NCBI GenBank assembly: GCA_026415575.1
Contig: JAOAGV010000041.1
Location: 1-35,711 of the forward strand
Length of the DNA: 35,711 nucleotides
Direction: 5' to 3'
From: Candidatus Sumerlaeia bacterium
GTDB lineage: Bacteria > Sumerlaeota > Sumerlaeia > JADFCW01
The position numbers were made by a program, and so were the translations under genes. Below, piece by piece: positions 8,515-17,683 of the stretch. Within the stretch, counting starts at the first letter, position 1; the number at the start of each line of letters is the position of its first letter. The notes beneath the pieces are model-generated. The model did no database searches and was not told the origin of the DNA. It saw nothing but the letters and a program-made list of their open reading frames with translations.

Positions 8515-9882
8515 ATGAGCAAAAGAACGAATCGTCGTGACTTTCTGCGCAAAAGCGCTCTGGCCGGCGGTGGGTTAGTCATAATCACCAGCGGCTGCGC
8601 GCGTCTCGCGCCCAAACCGCTTCCCACACCGCGCAAGATTTCCCCCAATGAAAAAGTGAACATCGCCTGCATCGGCTGCGGCGGCAAGGGTGCCGGCGAG
8701 GTGGACGATGCTGCGCGCTTTGGCAATCTCGTGGCCATGTGCGATGTGGACGAGGATCGCGCGCGCAAGAAATACGCGGAGTTCCCCGATGTCCCCAAGT
8801 TCAAAGACTTCCGCGTGATGCTGGAAAAAATGGACAAGCAGATTGATGCCGTGACCATCAGCACGCCCGACCATATCCATGCGCCCGCGGCCATGATGGC
8901 CATGCAAATGGGCAAGCACGTATTTGTGCAAAAACCCATGACTCTCACCGTCCATGAGGCGCGGTTGCTGACCGAAACCGCCCGCAAATACAAAGTGGCC
9001 ACGCAAATGGGCAATCAGGGAACGGCCAGCGACGGCCTGCGCCGCGGCGTCGAGGCGCTCTGGTCGGGCGTCATCGGCGACGTGACCGAGCTGCATGTAT
9101 GGACCAACCGTCCCATCTGGCCGCAGGGGCAGCGCGCACTGGATGAGCGCAAGAAACTGGCCAATGAGCCCAAGCCCGAGGGCCTTGACTGGGACCTCTG
9201 GCTCGGTCCGGCCCCCAAGCGGCCGTACAACAAGGTCTATGTTCCCTTCAACTGGCGCGGCTGGTATGACTGGGGTACGGGCGCCTTCGGCGACATGGCC
9301 TGCCATATTCTCAACATGATGTTCATGGGATTGAAACTGGGCTATCCGAGCAGCATCGAGGGCCAAGTCTCCGAATTGAAGGAAGAGGTCTATCCGGATT
9401 GGTCCATTGTGAAGTACGAATTTCCCGCGCGCGAGGGCATGCCGCCGGTCAAGTTCACGTGGTATGACGGCGGGAAGAAGCCGCCGGAAGAACTCTTCCA
9501 CGGCGAGAAACCCGGCCAAGGCGGTGCGCTCGCCATTGGCACCAAAGGCTCAATGTATCAGCGCGGCGACTACGGCGATACGTGGATGCTCCTGCCGCGC
9601 AAGGATTTCGAGGGCTTTGATTACAAGGCCGAACTGAAAAAACTGCCCAAATCCCCCGGCCATTTCCAGGAATGGGTCGAGGCGTGCAAGGGCGGCCGTC
9701 CGGCTCTGTCCAACTTCGACTATGCCGGCTTCCTCACCGAAGTGGTCGTGCTCGGTTGCATTGCCCAACGCCTGCCCGGCCGCAAAATCGAGTGGGACGG
9801 CAAACGGATGCGGGCGAAAAACTGCCCCGAAGCCGCTGCCCTCATTCACAAGGAGTATCCAAAAGGCTGGTTTATCAGCTGA
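8515..9882 (+). CDS. Tat-exported Gfo/Idh/MocA family oxidoreductase
   Basis: The protein has 455 residues. It starts with a twin-arginine signal (NRRDFLRKSALAGG, R7-R8) and a lipobox-like ITSGC at Cys28, so a periplasmic lipoprotein location is likely. A Rossmann NAD(P) site follows (NIACIGCGGKG, about 49-59), then the acidic MCDVDE after beta-2 and a VQKPMTLT motif around Lys140, the position of the conserved EKP lysine of the family. WDLWLGP and the C-terminal half form the substrate domain. Family members oxidise or reduce sugars and inositols, and exported members are common in sugar-degrading bacteria. The start at 8515 is supported by AAAGGAG nine bases upstream. The substrate cannot be read from the sequence. 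An NAD(P)-type fold outside the cytoplasm implies a tightly bound cofactor that travels with the folded protein (inference). Confidence 0.9.
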   Translation: MSKRTNRRDFLRKSALAGGGLVIITSGCARLAPKPLPTPRKISPNEKVNIACIGCGGKGAGEVDDAARFGNLVAMCDVDEDRARKKYAEFPDVPKFKDFRVMLEKMDKQIDAVTISTPDHIHAPAAMMAMQMGKHVFVQKPMTLTVHEARLLTETARKYKVATQMGNQGTASDGLRRGVEALWSGVIGDVTELHVWTNRPIWPQGQRALDERKKLANEPKPEGLDWDLWLGPAPKRPYNKVYVPFNWRGWYDWGTGAFGDMACHILNMMFMGLKLGYPSSIEGQVSELKEEVYPDWSIVKYEFPAREGMPPVKFTWYDGGKKPPEELFHGEKPGQGGALAIGTKGSMYQRGDYGDTWMLLPRKDFEGFDYKAELKKLPKSPGHFQEWVEACKGGRPALSNFDYAGFLTEVVVLGCIAQRLPGRKIEWDGKRMRAKNCPEAAALIHKEYPKGWFIS

Positions 9883-9943
9883 GAAACGGTTCGCGGCACG
9901 GTCGTATGGCGTGATTTTCTCAGAGGGAAGGATTGAAAACAAG

Positions 9944-9973
9944 GGGGCGGGACTACGTTCCCGCCCCATTTTT
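9944..9973. terminator. Bidirectional rho-independent terminator between convergent genes
   Basis: A 9-bp stem (GGGGCGGGA at 9944-9952 and TCCCGCCCC at 9959-9967, six-base loop) is followed by ATTTTTC on the plus strand and by CTTGTTTT on the minus strand. It would end the oxidoreductase transcript. It lies across the last codons and stop of the minus-strand glycosyltransferase gene, so it can serve both. Confidence 0.85.
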
Positions 9974-11383
9974 CTTGGCTGCGACAAGACGCCATGCCAG
10001 TGCCGCCGTTGCCACCCACAGCATCACAAGCGGAGCCAACGACCACAAGCCGCGAAGCCCCAAAAACTGCCCGGCATTGACCGCAATTTGGCCCCGCCAT
10101 AGCCGCTTAATTCCCATCTCCCACAATGGATCGCGGTAGTTGTATTGAATGCGCGGCCGATATAGTTCAACGGCTTGATAGCCCTGCGGCAGCTGTGCGT
10201 CCACAAACGCGGGCAGCGTATTGAAAAAGACCGAGACCGCCGTTAGCACAACCAGCAGCGCCCGCCCGATTTTTCCCGCCCCCCAGACCGCCGCCAGCGG
10301 CAGAACCAGAAACGGCAACGCGGGAATGAGATGGCGCGGACCATTTGTCCAGCCGCCCCACCACATGTAATACGAGGCGTTGAAGACAAGATAGGCCGCG
10401 GTCATCGAAATCGAAAGCAGCCCGTCGCTGCGGCGCTCGCGGTTGCGCCACATCAAGGCCCAACCCCACACGGCCAAAACCAAAAACGGCGAGTGGTAAA
10501 ACAAGCCGCGATAGCGGTGAACCGTGATATAATAGAGCACCGCAGGATCAAATCCCACAATGCCTTGAAATCCCTGCGACATGCCCTGTTTGAACTCCGC
10601 GCGAACGAGGTATTCATACGGAATTACCGGCCGGCCAAAGCAAGTTATTGTATAGGCCAGAAACAGCGACAGCGGCACACAGGCGCCGAGCCAGAAGACC
10701 ACAATCAACGGTTTGCGTCGCAAATAAGCGTAGGCGTAGATGCTCAGCCCGATGGCCACCAAGCCCAGTGTGTATTCGCACAGCAGCCCTGCGCCGAGCG
10801 CCAGACCGGCCAGGAAGAGTTTCCGTGCGTCCAGCGCCTCACGGTTGCGCACCAGAAGCCCGTAGGCGAGAATCTCGAACAATAGCGCCGGCCCGTAAGA
10901 GAGAAACACCGTGCCGACGCTGAACACTTGCGTGCCAAAGACAAATGCGCAAGCCAGAAAAAACGCCCCGCCCAATGACGCGCCAAAATACAACAGCAAC
11001 CGATAGAGCGCCGCACCCGCCAGCGCACTTGCCACTCCCACGCTAAACGTCGTCACAACATAGCGTTTCGCGTTCCAGGAAAACGTGCGACCGGTTGCGC
11101 GGCTGTAATAATGCAGCGCCGCCATCGGAATTGCGCCCAGAAGCGACGTGCCGATAATCTTGTCCGAATAGTAATGCCCGTTGTAGAACGCAATGTCCTT
11201 GGTTTCGAGCGCAGGGATGGCTTGATAGTCATCAATGACAAACGAGCCTTTTTCGACCATTGCATAGGTGAGACAAATCCGGCTGTTGACGTTCCAGCCG
11301 GCTTCTTTGTGGAAGAAATAGGCGAACGTGAGAAACAGCGGGACAAAGAGCAACCCTTGCGTGATGGTAGTGCGGTTGAACAT
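9953..11383 (-). CDS. Multi-pass GT-C type glycosyltransferase-like membrane protein
   Basis: The 476 residues are dominated by about ten hydrophobic segments. The first loop (NVNSRICLTYAMVEKGSF, then ALETKDIAFYNGHYYSDK) matches the acidic first loop of PMT/ArnT-like enzymes, which move a sugar from a polyprenyl-phosphate carrier to an acceptor on the outer face of the membrane. A WGGWTNGPRHL motif near residue 350 is another recurring feature of this group. Its start lies 21 bases after the stop of the next GT-C gene, and the two are surely cotranscribed. The ribosome site AAAGGAG is 16 bases from ATG 11383, longer than usual. Donor and acceptor are unknown; surface glycan or lipid modification is the likely role. 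Confidence 0.75.
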   Translation of the reverse strand: MFNRTTITQGLLFVPLFLTFAYFFHKEAGWNVNSRICLTYAMVEKGSFVIDDYQAIPALETKDIAFYNGHYYSDKIIGTSLLGAIPMAALHYYSRATGRTFSWNAKRYVVTTFSVGVASALAGAALYRLLLYFGASLGGAFFLACAFVFGTQVFSVGTVFLSYGPALLFEILAYGLLVRNREALDARKLFLAGLALGAGLLCEYTLGLVAIGLSIYAYAYLRRKPLIVVFWLGACVPLSLFLAYTITCFGRPVIPYEYLVRAEFKQGMSQGFQGIVGFDPAVLYYITVHRYRGLFYHSPFLVLAVWGWALMWRNRERRSDGLLSISMTAAYLVFNASYYMWWGGWTNGPRHLIPALPFLVLPLAAVWGAGKIGRALLVVLTAVSVFFNTLPAFVDAQLPQGYQAVELYRPRIQYNYRDPLWEMGIKRLWRGQIAVNAGQFLGLRGLWSLAPLVMLWVATAALAWRLVAAKKNGAGT

Positions 11384-11404
11384 GAAGCCGGCGGGCTTTC
11401 TCCT

Positions 11405-13081
11405 TTAACGGGTTTCATCCATGCCGAGGCGGCGCGCGGCCTCTTCGGCGCGCTCACGCGTCAGCAAATTGTCCGCTGGAATTTGCACGGCAAAGAAAGT
11501 GCCATCGGAGGACTCCCAGATGATTTGTGCGCGGGGAAACCAACGCGTCCAGTCCGACTCTTTGCGTGCGCCGGAGGCCGAAAAGGTCCAATCGGTTGCG
11601 ATGAACACGCGCGGGCGGGCGCTGACCTCATTGCGCGCCAAAGAATCGGGCCGTTTCATTTCGCGCACGTGCGTTTGCCCATAAAGCAGATACTGAAGCG
11701 TGCAGTGACGAAAATGGTCGCGCGGAATGTGAACCTCGCAGTCGCCGAGGCGGGTTGTGATCAGGTCGGCCACCTCGCGATAAGTCGTATTGAATTCGCG
11801 CGCCACATGTGGGTTGTTGCGCCACAGCACAAAATATCGGTAGATTTCATTTCCTGCAAATCCCGCCACCAATCCACCTAGCACAATATACGAAGCCACA
11901 CGGGAGTGCTTTGCAATAATCATACGAACATACCAATAACCCTGCGTCAAAATCAAGATCACCGGCGGTATCATTCCGACCGTGCGTAGAAGATTTGGCG
12001 CGCCCAGCGAAAAGATTGAGGCACACGCCAACCAAGCCGTCCACAGCAGAATCAACGCGTTGCGATGGTCGCGCACAAGGCCGGTCAGCGCCGCCCAAAT
12101 TCCAACGGCAAACACCGCTCCGCTCACCGGATCGAATACAGACATATAGGGCACGTTGTGCTTGGCCACATGGTCGCCGCGCCCCCAGAACTGGCGGATA
12201 TTGAACCACACGTTTTTCGCCAAAAGTTCCATCGGGGTGTTGCCGCGCTGTTCGGGTGCCAGCTGCTGTTGGGCGGGCGAATCGGGACCCTGCGTAAAGA
12301 TCGAAAGGGTTCCCATGCGCCCGCGCGCCACGTCCGGATTTGCCGACAGATAGCCGGCAAGCGGCAATGCGACGAGGATCGCCACCCCCAGAGGCCAGAT
12401 CAGGTCCAGCACAAGTTCGCGCCGGCGGTCCCTCTCCCGCCACAGTCGCACCAGCCCATAGCACAGCCACGCGGGCAGGATAAGTTGGAAAGCGAAATAA
12501 GTGTAAAAACCCAGCCCCAAAACGACTCCTGCCACAATCAGCCACGTACGGCTTTTCCGCTCGACCCCGCGCCACCACAGCCAGAAAAACAGACACGCAA
12601 ACAGCGGCACCAGAATCGTACGAAACGCCGTGCGGCTAAAGTGCACGTGCCATCGAAACACGGCCAAAAGCAGAGCCGCCAGTAGCGCCCGCTGCGCGTC
12701 CCAGAGTGTCCGTACCATGCCGTAGAAGGCACCGACGGTCAGAATGCCGACCATCGCGCTGGTCAGGCGCAACGCCAGCACCGTCGGGCCGAAAACGGCA
12801 ACGGCGAGCGCGGCGAGATAGTGATACATTGGCTCCTCGGCGTAGGTGGGCGCACCGCCGAAGAACTCACGGTTGTCCGAGTATAGGCGGAAGTGCTTTT
12901 CGTGCAAAATCGAAAGCCCATTGAGTCCGGCCAAACCTTCATCAAACCACAACCCCGGCGGCAGGCGGTCGAGGTCATACAGTCGCATTGCCGTTGCCAC
13001 GGCCAAAACCGCGGCCAAAAGCAGCGCCTCACGCCGCCAAGGCAGGGGAGGGGATGAAGTGTTGCCGCTGGAAAGAGTCAT
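11405..13081 (-). CDS. GT39/ArnT-like membrane glycosyltransferase (PMT_2 type)
   Basis: The protein has 558 residues. After the first membrane helix comes the family's acidic loop, RLPPGLWFDEGLAGLNGLSI, in which the Asp-Glu pair is the usual catalytic and metal site of GT-C enzymes. Next come a second acidic patch (GGAPTYAEEPMYHYL), about ten further membrane helices and a soluble C-terminal domain of about 130 residues that probably lies on the periplasmic side. GGAG ten bases before ATG 13081 supports the start. It is the first gene of the two-gene minus-strand unit with the 9953 gene. Known relatives transfer mannose or aminoarabinose from undecaprenyl or dolichyl phosphate; the substrate here is unknown. 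Confidence 0.82.
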   Translation of the reverse strand: MTLSSGNTSSPPLPWRREALLLAAVLAVATAMRLYDLDRLPPGLWFDEGLAGLNGLSILHEKHFRLYSDNREFFGGAPTYAEEPMYHYLAALAVAVFGPTVLALRLTSAMVGILTVGAFYGMVRTLWDAQRALLAALLLAVFRWHVHFSRTAFRTILVPLFACLFFWLWWRGVERKSRTWLIVAGVVLGLGFYTYFAFQLILPAWLCYGLVRLWRERDRRRELVLDLIWPLGVAILVALPLAGYLSANPDVARGRMGTLSIFTQGPDSPAQQQLAPEQRGNTPMELLAKNVWFNIRQFWGRGDHVAKHNVPYMSVFDPVSGAVFAVGIWAALTGLVRDHRNALILLWTAWLACASIFSLGAPNLLRTVGMIPPVILILTQGYWYVRMIIAKHSRVASYIVLGGLVAGFAGNEIYRYFVLWRNNPHVAREFNTTYREVADLITTRLGDCEVHIPRDHFRHCTLQYLLYGQTHVREMKRPDSLARNEVSARPRVFIATDWTFSASGARKESDWTRWFPRAQIIWESSDGTFFAVQIPADNLLTRERAEEAARRLGMDETR

Positions 13082-13112
13082 TCATTTCCATCTCCACAGG
13101 ATGCAATAACAC

Positions 13113-13152
13113 TTTGAATGAAATAATAACCCTTTGGATGAAGTAATAACCC
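13113..13152. repeat. Two-copy 20-bp tandem repeat abutting the palindromic repeat cluster
   Basis: TTTGAATGAAATAATAACCC (13113-13132) is followed by TTTGGATGAAGTAATAACCC (13133-13152), with a partial earlier copy at about 13099-13112. The next TTTGGA runs directly into the palindromic unit at 13156. Confidence 0.8.
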
Positions 13153-13155
13153 TTT

Positions 13156-13406
13156 GGACTGCGGCAGCCATGCTGCCGCTTTGCTTTACCACCCTATGCT
13201 GGCTGCCATGACTCACCCATGCTTGAGTTGGAGTGCCTTGTGTTTTTTTGCACATGCGCCGTGGACCGGTTACGACTTGTTATCAGGAAAAGCGGCAGCA
13301 TGGCTGCCGCAGTCCAAAGCTAGAACAGGAAAGAAAGCGGCAGCATGGCTGCCGCAGTCCAAAACCAGAACAGGAAGAAAAAGCGGCAGCATGGCTGCCG
13401 CACTCC
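13156..13406. repeat. Cluster of four 27-bp palindromic units, one forward and three reverse
   Basis: A forward unit (13156-13182) and a reverse unit (13289-13315) flank a 106-bp core. Two more reverse units follow (13334-13360 and 13380-13406), separated by similar 18-19-bp spacers containing AGAACAGGA. The last unit has CACTCC for CAGTCC. The units are those of the 262-bp element at 8148 and 26508, but the long arm is absent. The cluster fills the gene-free stretch 13082-13437. Confidence 0.88.
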
Positions 13407-13437
13407 AAAGTAAAGCCTAAAAAGGCCGATGGAGCGA

Positions 13438-14688
13438 CTATGCCGTCGTCTTGCCGAACAACGACGGACAGCAGGCCGGGCCGCCATAGGCCAGACCCGC
13501 CGCTTCGCCACGCCGCAACGCCGCCACCGGCAGCGGTCCGAACGGGAATTTTGCCTGCTCGATGGAAAGGCCCAGCACCTCGATCTTCTTGAGGTCTATC
13601 GTGCCCAAGCCCGCTTGTGCACACAGCCGAAGATGGTTTGTTCCCGGGAACGGCGACTGCTTGTCGGGCGCCTGCGGGTCGTAGCCCATCACAGCCGTGC
13701 ACACGGCATCGGCGGTCACCCCATTGCGGCCGACCAACAGGAGTTTTGGCTCGATGTATTCGCATCCTTGGTTCCAAAAGCCTTCGCCGCCCTTGATGGT
13801 TTTAACGCCTTCGATAATGGCCAAGTCAATCGGCCGCGCGCCGCAGCAGTCGGCCGTGCAAGCCGGCACCCGCAAAAATGGATCGGCCGGCAGACCGTGA
13901 TCCACTTCGTCCGGAACCCCTTCGGGCACTTTGCGTTTGGCCAGATGAATCAGGTCCACGCGTGCCGTTGTGCATTTTTCGTTCGGGGCATCGTTGCCGT
14001 ATAATGCCGTCGGCGTGATGCCGAACAGGTTCTTTAGCGACATGGTAACGCCCGCCGTCGCATGGTTCTTGATTTTCGCCAGTGAGACAAACAGGTCGGT
14101 TTTGACATACCAATGGTTCAAATCAAAGGCCGGAAACAGATAGCCCCCCCACGGCACTTTCACCCGCGCATAATCAGGCCAACTGCCCCGATTGCGCGTA
14201 TTTTCAAACATCACCTTCTGGCCGCCCGCCGACTTGATGCCGGCCACGTCCCAGCCGCCCTTGATCAGGAGTTCCTCGACCGGCGTGTTGTCATACCACG
14301 CCTCGACCAGCACAATCCGTTTCGCGCCGGCGTCGTTACAGGCTGCGCAAAACGCCGCCACCACGTTGGGATGTACATGGTATGTTTCGTGCGCCGGATG
14401 GCCGAGCATCTCTCGAATCGGCCCGGTCATGTTCAGTTTGACCGTCACGGTTTTGTTCTCGACCAGCTTTTTGAGCCCGCCAATCTGGTCAAGCGCCGTG
14501 TCCAGTTTCTCGCGAACCAACTTGGGCTCATAGGTCTCGCAGCGCTGGATCGAAACCGGACTGGTCGGCGCCGTCGCTGAACGGTCGGGCACTTCCCGCG
14601 CAGCCGCAGCCTTTGCCGTCAGAAGCGGGATGGAAAGCGCGCCAATGGAACGCGCCAGCATTTCCCTGCGATTGAGTTCGTGTGTCAT
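13438..14688 (-). CDS. Tat-tagged DUF362 domain protein
   Basis: The protein has 416 residues. The N-terminus NRREMLARSIGALSIPLL (R7-R8) is a twin-arginine-type signal followed by an Ala-rich cleavage region. The rest matches DUF362: VTVKLNMTGP, the block VLVEAWYDNTPVEEL, then LAKIKNHATAGVTMSLKNLF, a conserved family segment, and late CTAVMGYDPQAP. Cysteine pairs (TADCCG, GPACCP) may bind metal; no ferredoxin-type cluster is present. DUF362 has no firmly established reaction. ATG 14688 is preferred because GGAAAGGA lies eight bases upstream; the GTG 18 bases earlier would overlap that site. It stands alone between the repeat cluster and a divergent chaperone operon. Confidence 0.85.
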   Translation of the reverse strand: MTHELNRREMLARSIGALSIPLLTAKAAAAREVPDRSATAPTSPVSIQRCETYEPKLVREKLDTALDQIGGLKKLVENKTVTVKLNMTGPIREMLGHPAHETYHVHPNVVAAFCAACNDAGAKRIVLVEAWYDNTPVEELLIKGGWDVAGIKSAGGQKVMFENTRNRGSWPDYARVKVPWGGYLFPAFDLNHWYVKTDLFVSLAKIKNHATAGVTMSLKNLFGITPTALYGNDAPNEKCTTARVDLIHLAKRKVPEGVPDEVDHGLPADPFLRVPACTADCCGARPIDLAIIEGVKTIKGGEGFWNQGCEYIEPKLLLVGRNGVTADAVCTAVMGYDPQAPDKQSPFPGTNHLRLCAQAGLGTIDLKKIEVLGLSIEQAKFPFGPLPVAALRRGEAAGLAYGGPACCPSLFGKTTA

Positions 14689-14829
14689 GGGTTTGGTCCT
14701 TTCCACAGAAGGGTTATGCAGTTTGATATCCGGTTGGAACGCCCGCCGTCCAACCTGCCGCCTACCGTAGGCGCTCGGGCGGTGTGGTGCAACTGTTTTC
14801 CATCAGGACGGAGCCGCGACAGAGTGTAG

Positions 14830-14853
14830 CATGGGCGTCTGGCCCATGGTTTT
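14830..14853. repeat. Hairpin CATGGGC/GCCCATG followed by a T-run
   Basis: A 7-bp stem (14830-14836 with 14842-14848, loop GTCTG) is followed by GTTTTT. It looks like a terminator but lies between divergent genes (DUF362 and DnaJ-like), so it is more likely a dispersed palindrome. The remaining 280-bp gap shows no clear promoter. Confidence 0.45.
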
Positions 14854-14986
14854 TGCTCCAATGCTTCTGCGCGAGAAGGCCGAGAAAAGACGTTGACTTT
14901 CCCCGGCGGCTTCTTCTACTCCCTATATTGCAACGGAGCAAGATTTGCCAAGGGCGGCTCCTTTTATGTCGAATCGGTGAGTCCGC

Positions 14987-15730
14987 ATGGAACGTGACTA
15001 TTATCAAATTCTGGAAGTCCCGCGTGATGCCTCGGAGAAGGACATCAAGCGCGCCTATCATCGTCTGGCCCGCGAGCGCCATCCGGACAAAGGCGGCACC
15101 CCCGAGCAGGTCAAGCAACTTCAGGAAGAATTCTCCCTTATCACCACCGCTTACAATATCCTCAAAGACAAGGACAAACGGGCGGAGTATGATGCGCGGC
15201 TGCGCAAGGATGACCAGCGCCGTGCAGAAACGGGCGAAACCGCGCCCAGCCCCACGGCACCGGCTGCGGCGGGTGGCTCTGGCGCTGCGACCACCGCCCG
15301 CCCGGTCAATATGCGCGAGCGCGCCGCCATTGCCCAGCGTGCCTTTGCCCGCGGCCAACAACTATTCAACGCCGGTGACTACGCCCGGGCCTGCGAGTTT
15401 TTCGAAGCCGCCATTAAAAACGACGACTCGCAGGCCATTTATCATGCCCGGCTTGCTCTGGCCCTGCTGCGCTCCCACAAAGGCTTGAACCGGGCCGACA
15501 GCGCCGTGCAGCGCGCCATCGAACTGGACCCCTACAACATTGACCACCGCCTCGTTCGCGGCGAAATCTACGAAACCGTCGGCAGCAAGTCCAAAGCCAT
15601 TGCCACGTATCAGGAAATCCTCAAGTGGGACCCCACCAACGCAAAGGCCATCGAGCGGCTGACGGCTCTTGGTGCCGCGGCCAAGCAATCCCTGCTCGAT
15701 AAACTCTTACGGTTCGTCAAGAGGCGCTAA
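14987..15730 (+). CDS. J-domain co-chaperone with TPR repeats
   Basis: The protein has 247 residues. A J-domain occupies about residues 1-72 (DYYQILEVPRDAS, helix II KRAYHRLARERHPDK with the HPD tripeptide that stimulates Hsp70 ATPase). An Ala/Pro/Thr-rich linker follows, then about three tetratricopeptide-like helical repeats from residue 112 (ARGQQLFNAGDYARACEFF, AVQRAIELDPYN, ATYQEILKWDPTN). There is no G/F region or zinc-finger domain, so it is not a canonical DnaJ. The TPRs suggest a dedicated client or partner. It ends three bases before the DnaK-like gene and is clearly cotranscribed with it. The ribosome site is weak (GGTGAG). Confidence 0.88.
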   Translation: MERDYYQILEVPRDASEKDIKRAYHRLARERHPDKGGTPEQVKQLQEEFSLITTAYNILKDKDKRAEYDARLRKDDQRRAETGETAPSPTAPAAAGGSGAATTARPVNMRERAAIAQRAFARGQQLFNAGDYARACEFFEAAIKNDDSQAIYHARLALALLRSHKGLNRADSAVQRAIELDPYNIDHRLVRGEIYETVGSKSKAIATYQEILKWDPTNAKAIERLTALGAAAKQSLLDKLLRFVKRR

Positions 15731-15733
15731 CGT

Positions 15734-17550
15734 ATGGCTCTCCCCATCGTCGGCATTGACTTGGGCACAACCAACTCCGTCGTGGCCATTCTGCGCAGCG
15801 ACAAACCCGAAGTCATTCCCAATGCCGAGGGCAACAAGACCACCCCCTCGGTGGTTCTCTTTGAAAGCAACCAGCAGGTCATCGTCGGCGATCTGGCCAA
15901 GCGCCAACTGATTTCCCGCCCCCGCGAAACCGTCCGTTCCATCAAGCGCCTCATGGGGCGCCGCTACTCCGAAGTGGCCTCCCAGCAATCCCGATTTCCC
16001 TATCAGCTCGTGCCCAACGAGCAGGATCAGGTGCGGGTGAAAATCGGCGACATCATCCGTTCGCCGGAAGAAGTGTCGGCAGAAATTCTGAAAAAAATGC
16101 GCGCCAGCGCCGAAACGTATCTTGATGAAGAAGTAACCCAAGCCGTTGTCACGGTCCCCGCTTATTTCAACGACAGCCAGCGCCAAGCCACCAAGAAGGC
16201 CGGAGAAATGGCCGGTCTCGAAGTCCTTCGCATTATTAACGAACCCCCGCCGCCGCTCTGGCCTACGGTCTGGGCCGAGGTGAATCCGAACACGTCGCCG
16301 TGTTCGACTTTGGCGGCGGAACCTTCGACATTTCAATTCTCGACCTCGAAAAAGACGTTATTGAGGTGCGTTCCACGTGCGGCGATACCGCCTTGGGCGG
16401 CGATGACATTGACCGCGCCCTCTTCGATTTTATCCGCACGGAAATCGGCGAGCAGACCGGCATTGACATTAACAACGACCTGTCGGCTGTCCAGCGCGTC
16501 ATGGAAATGGCCGAGCGCGTCAAATGCGAATTGTCCACACTCGAATCCACCGCCATCAATCTTCCTTTCATTGTTGCCGACTCTTCCGGTCCCAAACACT
16601 ATTCCCGCACGCTTACCCGACAGGAATTCGAGGCGTTGATTGCCCCCTTGCTCGAACGTCTTAAAACTCCGTGCCGTCAGGCCCTCAGCGACGCCCGCTT
16701 GCAGCCGGAGGACATCTCGACGGTTCTATTGGTCGGCGGCTCGACGCGCATTCCCGCCGTCCGCAACGTGGTGCGCGAACTGTTCGGACGCGACCCGGCC
16801 AGCAGCGTCAATCCCGACGAAGCCGTCGCGTTGGGCGCCGCCATTCAAGCCGGCATCATGACCGGCAACCTTCAGGAAGTGCTCCTGCTCGATGTCATCC
16901 CCTTGTCATTGGGCATCGAAACCGAGGGCGGAATCTTCTCGCCTCTCATCAACCGAAATGCCAGCATTCCGACCGTGGCCAAGAAGCGGTTCACGACCGT
17001 CGTGGACAACCAGCAATCGGTGTGGATTCATGTGCTGCAGGGCGAGCGCCGGATCGCACGGGAAAACCGCACCCTTGCCCATTTTCGCCTCACCGGCATC
17101 CCGCCGGCCCCCCGCGAAATCCCCGTGATTGAAGTGACGTTTTCCATTGATGCCAACGGCATTCTTAGCGTCTCCGCGGTGGACTTAACATCGGGTGTCA
17201 GCCAATCGGTCAATATTGAAAGCTATCTCCAGACGATCGAGGGAGATCCCGAGAAAGCGGTGCGCGACGCCGAAGAAAAGGCCGAGGAAGACCGCCGGTT
17301 CCTCCGCGAAACCCGCATCAAAATGCGCTTCCATCGCGACCTTGCGATGTTCGCCGATTTTGTCCAGCGCTACCAAGGCAAACTCGAGGAAAGCGATCTT
17401 GCGCAGATCAAGCGCGGCATGATGAAACTGGACATCGCCCTGACTCAAAACAACATCCCCGCCGCCGAGCAGGCCGAGGTCGAAATCAACGAAGTCTGCA
17501 ACCGCTATTCCGATCTCTTCTACAAACACAAACTCAGCTACACCGGCTGA
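15734..17550 (+). pseudogene. dnaK: Hsp70/DnaK-family chaperone with a one-base frameshift
   Basis: Two frames together encode one Hsp70 of about 605 residues. Frame one (from ATG 15734) has the phosphate-1 loop [13 protein letters not shown] and runs to RIINEP. There the C-run at 16244-16248 shifts the frame. The second frame resumes [29 protein letters not shown] (phosphate-2) and LLVGGSTRIPAVRNV (adenosine site), then the peptide-binding domain (VIPLSLGIETEGG) and a short helical lid. The family has NEPTAAALAYG here. Restoring one base to make CCCACC gives exactly that, so one base is missing. The gene is otherwise undamaged, which fits a recent mutation or an assembly error. It is shorter at the C-terminus than E. 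coli DnaK and lacks an EEVD-like tail. The partner J-protein precedes it by three bases. Confidence 0.88.
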
Positions 17551-17605
17551 CCCCGACCTGCCGCCCCACAGTGCATGGTGCGGTTTCCGGGCATTTAAAA
17601 TGTTC

Positions 17606-17635
17606 TTGATTATTTCGTCACGGGCCGCTTAATAT
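17606..17635 (+). promoter_or_regulatory. Sigma-70-type promoter for the pseudopilin gene
   Basis: TTGATT (17606-17611) and TAATAT (17630-17635) are separated by 18 bases, in an AT-rich patch about 50 bases upstream of ATG 17684. Both hexamers match four of six consensus positions. Confidence 0.45.
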
Positions 17636-17683
17636 CGCTTCGAACATATTGGTTTTTATCCTATTTGCCGGAGGATTGGTCCC

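Noticed and set aside
13289..13406. Three regularly spaced 27-bp repeats resembling a CRISPR array
   Set aside because: The spacers are only 18-19 bp and similar to each other, the repeats are full palindromes found elsewhere in inverted pairs, and no cas gene is present.
14830..14853. Hairpin plus T-run as an intrinsic terminator
   Set aside because: It sits between two divergently transcribed genes where neither needs termination; retained only as a palindromic repeat.
16244..16250. Programmed -1 frameshifting signal in dnaK
   Set aside because: The site ACCCCCG does not fit the usual XXXYYYZ slippery heptamer and no stimulatory structure was identified, so a lost base is the simpler reading.
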